Source: an uncultured Lachnospiraceae bacterium
GTDB taxonomy: Bacteria > Bacillota > Clostridia > Lachnospirales > Lachnospiraceae
Assembly (NCBI GenBank): GCA_945913255.1
Contig: CAMEDC010000002.1
Location: 83,153 to 147,152, forward strand
Direction: 5' to 3'
DNA: 64,000 nucleotides
Shown: piece by piece, positions 18,588-26,992 of the stretch
Position numbering within the stretch: the stretch's first letter is position 1
Layout of the letters: each line of letters opens with the position of its first letter
Made by a program: the position numbers and the translations under genes
Notes under the pieces: model-generated
The model's database searches: none
What the model was told of the DNA's origin: nothing
The model's input: the letters and a program-made list of their open reading frames with translations, nothing else

Positions 18588-19739
18588 CTAGGATTCCCGT
18601 TCTTCCAGAGCCTGCTCCAAATCGGCAATCAGATCATTGCTGTTTTCAATTCCCACGGAAAGGCGAAGAAGAGTATCGTCCACCCCAAGCTTCTTTCTGA
18701 GTTTCTCCGGCACCTCCCTGTGTGTCTGCTCCGCAGGAAAGGTAAGTAGACTTTCCACACCGCCCAGGCTCTCGGCAAAACGAATCAGCTTCACTTTTTT
18801 CAGCACTTCTTCCACCGTTTTCCGACTGTCCACACGGAAGGAAATCATACCGCCGTAGCCGCTGCACTGCCTGTCTATCAGTTCCTTGTCAGGCCTGTCC
18901 TCAAGCCCGATGTAATAAACCTCCCTCACTTTTGGCTGAGTCTTTAGCCACTCCGCGATTGCCAGCGCATTTTTCTGATGCTGTTCCATGCGGATGGCAA
19001 GTGTTTTAATCCCTCTCAGCACAAGCCAGCTGTCCATGGGAGAGAGAGAGGCACCGGTTGTCTTGTAAACGTATTTCAACCGCTCTCCCAATTCTGCATC
19101 CCTTGTCACGGTAAATCCCGCCAGCACATCATTGTGGCCTCCGAGATATTTTGTCCCACTATGTACCACAATATCTGCTCCCAGATCAAGCGGCTGCTGA
19201 AAATAAGGTGACAGGAATGTATTATCCACAATCAGAACACAGTCATGTGCTTTTGCAATTTCCGCTGCCCCCCGGATATCCGTCACCTTCATCATGGGAT
19301 TGGAAGGTGTCTCCAGAAAAATGGCTTTTGTATTCGGGCGAACCGCTGCCTCAAGTTTTTTTAAGTCCGTGGTATCAACGCTACTCACCTCCAGCCCGTT
19401 CTTTTTACCCAGGCTGTCCCAAAGTCTGAGCGTGCCGCCGTAAATATCGTCTGTGGCAATGATATGGTCACCCGATTCGAACAGGTCAAACACAGCAGTA
19501 ATTGCCGCCATACCGGTAGAAAACGCCAGGGCTTCTTCTCCATGTTCCAGAAGTGCTACAGTTTTCTGCAGCTGGTCTCTTGTGGGATTTGCCACTCTTC
19601 CGTAGGCGTAACCTGTCGTCTCTCCCAAAGCCGGATGAGCATAGGTTGCTGACAGATAAATCGGATAGCTGACTGCGCCATAACAGTCAGTTCCGTCATT
19701 ACTCCCCTGTACACAGGTGGTTTCTTTTGCATAAGCCAT
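18588..19739 (-). CDS. Cys/Met-metabolism PLP enzyme (cystathionine gamma-synthase / beta- or gamma-lyase)
   Basis: 383 aa from the ATG at 19739 (GGGAGG upstream). Fold-type I PLP enzyme of the trans-sulfuration family: YGRVANPTRDQLQ, AFSTGMAAI, LETPSNPMMKVTDI, VDNTFLSPYFQQPL, and the PLP lysine in HSGTKYLGGH (near residue 200), ending with SLGGVESLLTFPA and RLSVGIEN. It could make cystathionine from an activated homoserine or cleave cystathionine; sequence alone does not decide. It is the last gene of an operon with an amino-acid ABC importer, so degradation of an imported sulfur amino acid is plausible. Confidence 0.88.
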   Translation of the reverse strand: MAYAKETTCVQGSNDGTDCYGAVSYPIYLSATYAHPALGETTGYAYGRVANPTRDQLQKTVALLEHGEEALAFSTGMAAITAVFDLFESGDHIIATDDIYGGTLRLWDSLGKKNGLEVSSVDTTDLKKLEAAVRPNTKAIFLETPSNPMMKVTDIRGAAEIAKAHDCVLIVDNTFLSPYFQQPLDLGADIVVHSGTKYLGGHNDVLAGFTVTRDAELGERLKYVYKTTGASLSPMDSWLVLRGIKTLAIRMEQHQKNALAIAEWLKTQPKVREVYYIGLEDRPDKELIDRQCSGYGGMISFRVDSRKTVEEVLKKVKLIRFAESLGGVESLLTFPAEQTHREVPEKLRKKLGVDDTLLRLSVGIENSNDLIADLEQALEERES

Positions 19740-19759
19740 TGTTTCAGTCCTCCCGCGAA

Positions 19760-20395
19760 TCAATTATTTATTCCGAAAATCCGAAAAACGCTGTCAATCA
19801 CTGCCTTTGAAAGCCGTTTATGTCCCGTTTCATCCAGGTGCTCCATATCCACCGGGCTGGGATCTGCGAAATCGGATGCTGCCAGGAAATCGATTTTCCA
19901 CCTTTCGGCAAGTTGTTTATACGAAGTCTTTAATTCTTTGGAAACCGCTACCGACTTTCTGCCAAACTCCGGATCATATTCCTCTCTCCACACTTCTTCT
20001 CCCAGCTCAATCGGTGAAATCAGAAGAATTCTGCATTTTGGAGATGCCTGTCTGATTTCCTCCAGCAGCAACCGGATGCCATCACATATAATCTCGGGTT
20101 CTACATTATAAATCGTCTTACAGTCATTGGTTCCCAGCATGAGAATGACCAGATCCAAAGGATATTGTGCTTCCAGAATAACCGGAAGCAGCGCTGCGCC
20201 GTTTCTACCCGTTCTGGAAATATCCTCAAAAACCGTCGTTCTGCCGCACAGTCCCTCTTCAATAACCTGGAATTCTTCCCGGGGCAGTGCAGTCTGTAGA
20301 CGTCCCGTCCAACGTATGCCGGGTCCGTACCGCTCGTTAGTACCGGCGATCAGTCCCCAGGTGTTGGAATCACCATAACATAAAATCCGCTTCAT
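19760..20395 (-). CDS. SGNH/GDSL hydrolase
   Basis: 211 aa from the ATG at 20395 (AAAGGTGA upstream). Block I holds the nucleophile Ser (RILCYGDSNTWGL), block III is MLGTNDCK, and the C-terminal DMEHLDETGHKRLS supplies the His. No signal peptide, so a cytoplasmic esterase or acyl-hydrolase. Substrate unknown. It sits between the URO-D-type gene and the trans-sulfuration enzyme with short gaps, so its substrate may be an acylated form of the imported compound (inference). Confidence 0.85.
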   Translation of the reverse strand: MKRILCYGDSNTWGLIAGTNERYGPGIRWTGRLQTALPREEFQVIEEGLCGRTTVFEDISRTGRNGAALLPVILEAQYPLDLVILMLGTNDCKTIYNVEPEIICDGIRLLLEEIRQASPKCRILLISPIELGEEVWREEYDPEFGRKSVAVSKELKTSYKQLAERWKIDFLAASDFADPSPVDMEHLDETGHKRLSKAVIDSVFRIFGINN

Positions 20396-20411
20396 AATGT
20401 CACCTTTTCGT

Positions 20412-21461
20412 TTACAATGCTGTGCTGTCAACTGCCTTTCTTAAAAAGCCGATATTTTCTGCCGGAATATCCAACGGCAGGGAGCAGCCTGCACCGAAAA
20501 TGATTCTCTTGTCCTCCACTTCCGAAAGCAATGTATGTAAACGTTCCTTTATCCGTTGTTCTACCACCTCTTTGGCACCATAAAAATCATGGAACTGATC
20601 TGTACCGCCCACCAGCACCTTATCCGTCAGACTTCTCAGCTTTGCTGCAGACGTCAGACGTTCTGGTCGTATTCCCTCAGAAACATTCTCCCAGTTGATT
20701 GACTGTACGGGGTATTTCACCAGTTTTTCAATATACAGATCTGCATTTCCATGCACATGCAGCATATTGAACCATGTCTTCTGATTGATATATTCCAGCA
20801 GCGGCTCATCATAAGCACGATGAAACTCTTCAAATTCCTCTTCCGTTACTACCAGTGGAGAAGTATAAGATGTTGCAAAGAAGAATCCGTCCACCCCCGC
20901 TTCCACATAGGCATCCACAACACTCTTGTTCACTTCATTCAGGATTCCCAGTGCAGCATGTACTGCCTCCCTGTCATGTGTAATAAACTTCTTCACGGTT
21001 TCTTCTTTTCCAGCAGTCATGCCGCTCAACCAGGAATAAGCGGAAAAAAGAGTCGGGATCACCACCTTGGTGTTCTTGTAATGCTCCACAATCTTCCCCA
21101 CAGCCTTCACATCCCTCTGCAGTACCGGGCTCTCTTTCACGGTGATTTTCTTCAGGTTCTTCAGGTCTTCCAATGTTTCAATGGGATATTTCTTCACTTC
21201 TGCCAGCTTTTTAATTCTCTGAAATTTCAAAGGTGGCTGCTGAAAGAACTCAATATCAGCTCCGTACGCCTCTGTGATATAAAAAGCATTCAATTGCACC
21301 TTCACCAGATCCCAGTCATACTCATCATTAAACCGAATCATTGCCTCGGCAAAGGCTTCCGGATCCCGGTCTACTGCAGGTACATGCATCCAAGCAGAAG
21401 CAGCTGCCTTGTCAAAGGGTTTTCCGTTTAAAATTGCTTCGATTCTCTCTCTTCCGTTCAT
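20412..21461 (-). CDS. uroporphyrinogen-decarboxylase-family protein (methyltransferase-like)
   Basis: 349 aa, a URO-D TIM barrel (MNGRERIEAILNGKPFDKA start; ADIEFFQQPPLKF; NMLHVHGNADLY; LVGGTDQFHDFYG; FGAGCSLPLDIP). Its company and sequence suit the MtaA/CmuA-like branch, which moves methyl groups between corrinoids and thiols, rather than haem synthesis. The catalytic residues of HemE were not verified, and no corrinoid protein gene is adjacent. It lies 12 bp from the ABC ATPase gene in the same operon. Confidence 0.75.
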   Translation of the reverse strand: MNGRERIEAILNGKPFDKAAASAWMHVPAVDRDPEAFAEAMIRFNDEYDWDLVKVQLNAFYITEAYGADIEFFQQPPLKFQRIKKLAEVKKYPIETLEDLKNLKKITVKESPVLQRDVKAVGKIVEHYKNTKVVIPTLFSAYSWLSGMTAGKEETVKKFITHDREAVHAALGILNEVNKSVVDAYVEAGVDGFFFATSYTSPLVVTEEEFEEFHRAYDEPLLEYINQKTWFNMLHVHGNADLYIEKLVKYPVQSINWENVSEGIRPERLTSAAKLRSLTDKVLVGGTDQFHDFYGAKEVVEQRIKERLHTLLSEVEDKRIIFGAGCSLPLDIPAENIGFLRKAVDSTAL

Positions 21462-21473
21462 TTTTCTTCTCCT

Positions 21474-22226
21474 TTATATTACATAATCTGAATCCGAAAT
21501 AAATCTGCTCAGGAACTGGCGGGTCCTTTCCTCCTTCGGATGGGAAAAGATTTCCCGCGGTGTTCCCTCTTCCACCACTTCGCCACCGTCCATGAATACG
21601 ACTCTGGTAGCCACATCCTGTGCAAAGGTCATCTCATGGGTCACGATTATCATCGTACTTCCTTCTTTGGCCAGTTGTTTCATAATTGCCAGAATACCGC
21701 TCACCAGTTCAGGGTCAAGTGCAGAAGTCGGCTCATCAAACAGGATTACTTCCGGCTGTACGGCAATGGCTCTCGCAATACCGACACGCTGCTGCTGTCC
21801 ACCGGAAAGCTGGGAAGGATAATAGTCATACCTGTCAGAAAGCCCGACTTTGTCCAGTGCCTCCTTCGCGATACGAACCGCCTCTGCCTTTGGAATTTTT
21901 CTGCCGATTATCAGTCCCTCCGTCACGTTTTCCAGCGCTGTCTTATTCTGAAAAAGGCAATAATTTTGAAAGACAAAACCCGTCTTCTTGCGAATCTGAT
22001 GGATTTCCTTCTTACCCGCCTTCTCTGCATCCAACACAAGGTCTCCCAGTCTGATTTCGCCTTTGTCCGCTCTCTCCAGAAAAGTAATGGAACGAAGCAG
22101 TGTTGTCTTGCCCGAACCGCTGGGGCCGAGAATTACCACCACATCACCCTTTTCCACTTTCAGGTTCACACCCTTCAGCACCTCGTTTTTCTGGAATGAT
22201 TTATGTATATTTTTCAACTCCAACAT
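21474..22226 (-). CDS. polar amino-acid ABC transporter ATP-binding protein
   Basis: 250 aa from the ATG at 22226 (GGGAGG upstream). Walker [11 protein letters not shown]-loop region FVFQNYCLF, signature [14 protein letters not shown], Walker [15 protein letters not shown] and H-loop IVTHEMTFA, ending with the typical [15 protein letters not shown]. This matches the GlnQ/TcyC family. It powers the importer formed with the two permeases and the solute-binding protein upstream. Confidence 0.95.
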   Translation of the reverse strand: MLELKNIHKSFQKNEVLKGVNLKVEKGDVVVILGPSGSGKTTLLRSITFLERADKGEIRLGDLVLDAEKAGKKEIHQIRKKTGFVFQNYCLFQNKTALENVTEGLIIGRKIPKAEAVRIAKEALDKVGLSDRYDYYPSQLSGGQQQRVGIARAIAVQPEVILFDEPTSALDPELVSGILAIMKQLAKEGSTMIIVTHEMTFAQDVATRVVFMDGGEVVEEGTPREIFSHPKEERTRQFLSRFISDSDYVI

Positions 22227-22239
22227 TTTCTTTTCCTCC

Positions 22240-22950
22240 CTAGGCAACCGCGACCCTTCTGTGTCTGGTCAGTCTCCGTTCCAGCAAATGGAACAAAATC
22301 TGTACAACTCCGCAAAGCAGAATATAAATTGCAAAAATATCCGCATAAGCTTCCAGATAATTATATCCGAAGGATGCCTGCGTCTTGGCGATAGCCGTTA
22401 CATCTGCCACAGACATCATAAAAGCCAGTGATGTTCCTTTCAGCAGGTTTACAGTCGTGGTACAGATATTCGGCAGTGCCTTCTCAACTGCCTGCGGTAC
22501 GATAATTCTCACATAAGCCCAGAAGGGTGAGAGTCCTACTGACAATGCCGCTTCCAGCTGTGTCTTGCTGACAGACAGAAGCGCTGACCGGAAAATCTCT
22601 GTGATGAGTGCCGTTGTATTGATGGTAAATACCACATAAGCATATACCACCGGATTAATGTCAAAAACATTCACCTGCCAGCCCAGACTTTTCACAATCG
22701 AATTCAGCAGGCTTGGAACCATACTGTATACAATCAGAACCTGCAGCACCATGGGAGTTCCCCGGATCAAGGATACATACCCTGCAACTACGGAAGAAAA
22801 TATCCTGACCCTGTAGATTCTTGTCAGCGCCAGCAAGAAACCGATTATCAGGCTGAAAAACAATGCCACTCCCGTGATTTTCAAAGTCACGGGAACACCG
22901 TCCAGGGCCAGGAAGAATGTTTCTTTCATAAATTCTGTATTCAAACTCAT
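22240..22950 (-). CDS. amino-acid ABC transporter permease (first of pair)
   Basis: 236 aa, about five membrane helices, of the HisM/GlnP family: [20 protein letters not shown] near the start, [16 protein letters not shown], and the EAA loop [20 protein letters not shown] that contacts the ATPase. It is paired with the next permease upstream, so the channel is a heterodimer. Confidence 0.93.
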   Translation of the reverse strand: MSLNTEFMKETFFLALDGVPVTLKITGVALFFSLIIGFLLALTRIYRVRIFSSVVAGYVSLIRGTPMVLQVLIVYSMVPSLLNSIVKSLGWQVNVFDINPVVYAYVVFTINTTALITEIFRSALLSVSKTQLEAALSVGLSPFWAYVRIIVPQAVEKALPNICTTTVNLLKGTSLAFMMSVADVTAIAKTQASFGYNYLEAYADIFAIYILLCGVVQILFHLLERRLTRHRRVAVA

Positions 22951-22974
22951 TTGTATGTCCTCCCGCTCTCCGGT

Positions 22975-23682
22975 TTAACCGGCAATTGTTTTACCACCTC
23001 TGGAAAGTCTCTTATCCATCTGTCCGAAAGAAATCTCAACTGCCTTTGTCAGCACCCAGTAAATCAGAAACAATGCCAGATAGGTTTCTAATGTATAGGC
23101 GCCGTAATTCAGGCTGATAATCATTTTACCCTTGCCCATCATATCAATCAGTCCGATGGTATAAGCCAGTGCCCCTTCTTTCATCAATCCTGTGATAATG
23201 TTCGCCAGATTGGGCAGTGCATACCGAAATGCCTGCGGAAACGTGATTCTGAAAAATGCCTGTCTTTCAGTCAACCCCACGGTAAGCGCCGCCTCCGTCT
23301 GTCCTCCGTCAACCGCCTCATAGGCCGCTCTCATCACCTCTCCCATATTGGCACCGAACAAAAGCGCAAAGGTCAGAATTACAAACACCGCCTTATTCCA
23401 AAAGCTGATGTCCACATGAAAGAGCATCTGAAATAACTGTGGCAATCCATAATACACCAGAAAGAGAAGTACAATGGATGGGATACAGCGAAATACCGTT
23501 ATATAGGCATTCGCAATATGTCTGGTTACTCCGTTTTTGATTTTTGCCTTTGCCACAAGAAAACCAACGATGGAAGCAAATACCATTGTTCCCAGAACAA
23601 TCAGGAAAGTAACGCTTAAATATGGCAATACTTCCACAATGACCTTCGGTATAAATCCCAGATTAAATACTCTCGTTGCCAT
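22975..23682 (-). CDS. amino-acid ABC transporter permease (second of pair)
   Basis: 235 aa with the same fold: LPYLSVTFLIVLGTMVFASI, TVFRCIPSIVLLFLVYYGLP and an EAA-type loop TEAALTVGLTERQAFFRITF. The ATG at 23682 is preceded by GGAGTGGAG. It probably partners the permease encoded next. Confidence 0.93.
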   Translation of the reverse strand: MATRVFNLGFIPKVIVEVLPYLSVTFLIVLGTMVFASIVGFLVAKAKIKNGVTRHIANAYITVFRCIPSIVLLFLVYYGLPQLFQMLFHVDISFWNKAVFVILTFALLFGANMGEVMRAAYEAVDGGQTEAALTVGLTERQAFFRITFPQAFRYALPNLANIITGLMKEGALAYTIGLIDMMGKGKMIISLNYGAYTLETYLALFLIYWVLTKAVEISFGQMDKRLSRGGKTIAG

Positions 23683-23705
23683 ATGTACTCCACTCCTGTT
23701 TACCT

Positions 23706-24644
23706 TTACTTTTGTGCGCTCAACTCATCCAGATACTGATAGATATCCTCTCCGAAGAATTGAATCTCCAGATTGTATATGGTTCCATCATCCTTCAGCT
23801 GCTTAATTGCTTCATCATAAGCATCTGCCAGTTCCTGATTCTCTTTGTTAAACAAAGGGTAGGTTGCAATTGCTTTGTAAATAACCCAAGACAACTGATC
23901 GTTAAACTGATGATAAGCGCCGTTCTCATCTACGATATTGTTCTTATAATAATGTCCGGTGTAGATATGTCCGTCATACCTTCCTTCCAACAGCCAGCTG
24001 ATTGCTTCTGAAGTATCAAAGCTCTCCGCCGCCTGTAAATCGATAGGGTAATCAGGATTTTCTTCGTTCCACTGTGCTACGATGGAATACTGGGCATTGC
24101 TGGGAGCCAGAGGCACCAGCTTTCCGCTGAACTCGGAAAATGTCTTGAAATCTTTAATCTTATCGGCATTCTCTGAGCGGAACAGCAAGCCCACTGTTGT
24201 AGCTGCACTGTTTTCCTTAGGAATGATAAAGGTCTTTGCCCGTTCCTCTGTATACCATGCCGTCTTAAAACCGAAATCATATTTTCCTGTCTGGATGCCG
24301 GTCAGCAAATCCTCATCCGCGGTATCAATCAACTCCAGTTTGTATTGAGGGAGCAGTTCAAACGCCGCTTTAATCACTTCTGTCTCAAAGCCGGTCTGAT
24401 TACCGTTCTCATCATTGTAGTTGTAGGGCGGTGAAACAAAAACTCTCGCTGCCTTTACGGTTGTTACCTCACCTTCTTCATCGGAAGTGCTCTGTGCAGC
24501 CTGATTGTCCTGCGTGCTCTGGTTTTCCTGTGATACCTGACTGCTCTGTGCCTGAGTAGCAGGTTCTGCGTTTCCGCATCCGGTTGCTAATGTTGCCAGT
24601 CCCAATACTGCTGCTGTCAAAACAGATAAATTTCTCTTTTTCAT
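23706..24644 (-). CDS. family 3 amino-acid-binding lipoprotein
   Basis: 312 aa. Signal peptide MKKRNLSVLTAAVLGLATLA ends in the lipobox LATGC, giving a lipid-anchored substrate-binding protein. After a Gln/Ser-rich linker the mature domain is SBP_bac_3: AARVFVSPPYNYNDENG, GFETEVIKAAF, LLTGIQTGKYDFGF, ISWLLEGRYDGHIY and a final KQLKDDGTIYNLEIQFFG. First gene of the importer operon, with a good promoter upstream. Ligand unknown; a sulfur amino acid or derivative is suggested only by the cystathionine enzyme in the operon. Confidence 0.93.
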   Translation of the reverse strand: MKKRNLSVLTAAVLGLATLATGCGNAEPATQAQSSQVSQENQSTQDNQAAQSTSDEEGEVTTVKAARVFVSPPYNYNDENGNQTGFETEVIKAAFELLPQYKLELIDTADEDLLTGIQTGKYDFGFKTAWYTEERAKTFIIPKENSAATTVGLLFRSENADKIKDFKTFSEFSGKLVPLAPSNAQYSIVAQWNEENPDYPIDLQAAESFDTSEAISWLLEGRYDGHIYTGHYYKNNIVDENGAYHQFNDQLSWVIYKAIATYPLFNKENQELADAYDEAIKQLKDDGTIYNLEIQFFGEDIYQYLDELSAQK

Positions 24645-24704
24645 AATTATCCTCCTCCATATCTATACTTTTCCTATTGGTTTAGTAGGTTTTTGTTGAA
24701 ATGA

Positions 24705-24733
24705 ATGATACTACAATATTTTCCAAATTGCAA
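24705..24733 (-). promoter_or_regulatory. promoter of the amino-acid ABC / URO-D operon
   Basis: Minus strand: -35 TTGCAA (24728-24733), 17-bp spacer, -10 TATCAT (24705-24710), about 60 bases before the lipoprotein ATG, followed by a GGAGGAGG ribosome site. An inverted pair ACCTATTG ... CAATAGG brackets it and could be an operator. Confidence 0.6.
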
Positions 24734-24741
24734 TAGGTATT

Positions 24742-25355
24742 TTAAAAAAATTTTAACATAGCAGTGAAAAGAATGATAACATAGCCCAGAATACTATATC
24801 CGTCCGGCACCTGATGCAGGAACAGAAATCCCAGAAGTGCCGCAAATATCACCTGTGTATAGTCAAACACAGAGATTTCTCTGGCTGGCGCATACGTATA
24901 TGCCTTTGTAATGCAGAACTGCCCTCCTGCAGCCGCAATCCCCGTCAGTAACAGCCAGGCTGTCTGCCAGAGCGCCATATGCTGATATTGCAGAATCATA
25001 AAGGGCAGTATCACAACACAACTGAAGCCGGAAAAAGCCGCCACTACAATCGGTCCTTTCACACCCTGTCTCCCCAGCATTCTCACAAAGGTGTATGCCA
25101 CGCCTGCTCCAAGACCGCCCAACGCTCCAATCAGCGCATAAACGGAGGTCAGTTCCATGGAAGGCTTAATGATAAACAGAGCGCCAACAAAGGCAATAAA
25201 AACAGTCAGCCACTAAAGGCAATAAAATTCCTGAAAAAAGCTTTTTGCATGGTAGGCAGGTCTCCGGCCATTCTTACAAAAAAGGTCATCAGTGCAAAGC
25301 AAAAGCCAGAACATATAATAAAAAAAATTCCCTTCGATTTCTGTGTCATATTCAT
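24742..25355 (-). pseudogene. EamA/DMT-family transporter, internally deleted and frameshifted
   Basis: The start at 25355 (RBS AAGGAGA) encodes a first helix and MQKAFFRNFIAF in one frame. That frame meets a stop after SG near 25208, while the rest of the gene (LTVFIAFVGALFIIKPSMEL then GLGAGVAYTFVRMLGRQG to the end) continues in another frame. Intact relatives have about 80-90 more residues between these two blocks (helices 2-4). The same 12 bases, TTTATTGCCTTT, occur on both sides of the junction 13-14 bases apart. A truncated product could only start at the internal ATG at 25158. The intact EamA gene at 30 kb is a different paralogue. Confidence 0.8.
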
Positions 25356-25363
25356 AATTCTCC

Positions 25364-26992
25364 TTATTCTGCCCCTATTGTGATCAGTCTGCCCTGCTGC
25401 AGCTTCTCATGAATCCTGTGGGAAATAGAGATTACCGTACGGCCCTCCGAGGCTTTTTTCAGCACATCCAGCACTCTGCTTTCCGTCACACTGTCAAGAT
25501 TTGCCGTAATCTCATCCAGAAGCATAATCTTCGGTTTTGCAATCACAGCCCTGGCAATGGAAAGCAGCTGTAGCTCTCCCTGGGAAAAATCCGCTCTCTC
25601 CATGGGGGTATCATAACCGTACGGCAAAGACATTATTTTTTCATGGAGTCCCACCAGCTTTGCCGTCTCCTCTACCTCGTTTCTGCAAAATGCTGTATCA
25701 AACAGTGTAATCTGATCTTCCACGGCACCCATTACAGGCCGAAACTGCTGCTCCACATAACCCATAAAGCTGCGGCGTCTGTCTCCCGGAATGCGATTTG
25801 CTTCCACACCACCCACAGTCACATTTCCTTCCTGCGGTTCATACAATCCCAAAAGCAGGCGAAATACCGTACTTTTCCCCGCACCAGTTCTGCCCACCAA
25901 AGTGACGTTTTCCCCTTCCTTTACTGTAAAACTTAGGTTAGAAAACACCGGTTGCTCCGGATCATAGGCAAAACTCACATGCTCAAATTTCACCTCTGTT
26001 CCATGAACTTCTTCCTCCTCACAGCAAGGTGCTTCCTCTTCTCTCATAAATTCATTGATTCTCTTTACACCGGCAATGGCTGACTGTACGCTCTGAATCT
26101 CCATACCGATTTTTTCAATGGGACCGAACACCTTCCCAACGTATGCAATGATTGCCACGGCACTTCCCACCGTAATGCCAAAGAACTGTTGCATAGCATC
26201 TCCCATAGAAGAGCAGACCATCATCACCGCAATCACGCAGGAGCTGATGCACACCACAATCGGAGAATAAATTGCATTGTAGAAATTGGTTTTTTCCAGA
26301 GCACGATAACTTTCCTCAATATAAACATCATACTTTTCTTCCATATATTTCTGAATGGAAAAAGAACGTATACTCCTCATATTTCGGATGGTCTCCGGTA
26401 CATGGTTATTGACTTTTCCGATGGCAGCCCTGTTTGCCATCTGTGCTTTCAGCATCTTCTTCTGGATATGGCGCGTCATTAGAAACAGGAATGGCACGAT
26501 AGCCAGAATCAGAATCCCCAGACCAAGACTCTTATAAAAAACCACAAACAAAATTCCAATCACCCTGCAGGCGTTTGCGAACATTCCCACGATTCCGTTT
26601 GAGAAAATGGAATCTACCGCATCCACATCATTGACAAAACGGGAAGTAATCTTTCCCGACTCTGTCTTGGCAAAATACCCTGCCTGCATTCTGGAAAGCT
26701 TTGCACACATCTCACTTCGCACATTATGTGTCAGCTTCTGTCCCATCACTGTCAGCATAACATTCTGCAGGGACTCTAAGATACCGGAAACTGCCAGCAT
26801 CCCCAGATACCCTAGCGCAACCGTCACAGCTACCGCCTCCCTGTCGGTCAGCCTGTTGACAATTTGCTCCAGAATCAGCGGCGGAAACAGCGTCATAACA
26901 ACAGATGCAACAATGACCAGCAACGTGAGTGCAATCGTACCTTTCGATTTTGCCGCCATTTTTCCGATAATGGAAATCAGACTATTTTTCAT
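25364..26992 (-). CDS. ABC exporter half-transporter, subunit with the catalytic Glu
   Basis: 542 aa from the ATG at 26992 (AGGAGG upstream). N-terminal six-helix exporter domain, then an ATPase: Walker A GRTGAGKST, Walker B IMLLDEITANLD with the usual catalytic Glu, H-loop ISISHRIHEK. The signature motif is altered to FSQGELQ instead of LSGGQ. Its start overlaps the stop of the partner gene by 11 bases, so the two are coupled and form a heterodimer. Cargo unknown (drug, lipid or peptide). Confidence 0.92.
   Translation of the reverse strand: MKNSLISIIGKMAAKSKGTIALTLLVIVASVVMTLFPPLILEQIVNRLTDREAVAVTVALGYLGMLAVSGILESLQNVMLTVMGQKLTHNVRSEMCAKLSRMQAGYFAKTESGKITSRFVNDVDAVDSIFSNGIVGMFANACRVIGILFVVFYKSLGLGILILAIVPFLFLMTRHIQKKMLKAQMANRAAIGKVNNHVPETIRNMRSIRSFSIQKYMEEKYDVYIEESYRALEKTNFYNAIYSPIVVCISSCVIAVMMVCSSMGDAMQQFFGITVGSAVAIIAYVGKVFGPIEKIGMEIQSVQSAIAGVKRINEFMREEEAPCCEEEEVHGTEVKFEHVSFAYDPEQPVFSNLSFTVKEGENVTLVGRTGAGKSTVFRLLLGLYEPQEGNVTVGGVEANRIPGDRRRSFMGYVEQQFRPVMGAVEDQITLFDTAFCRNEVEETAKLVGLHEKIMSLPYGYDTPMERADFSQGELQLLSIARAVIAKPKIMLLDEITANLDSVTESRVLDVLKKASEGRTVISISHRIHEKLQQGRLITIGAE

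Noticed and set aside
24661..24741. Possible CymR or other cysteine-regulator site near ACCTATTG ... CAATAGG
   Set aside because: It does not match a consensus that I can state with confidence; recorded only as an inverted pair.
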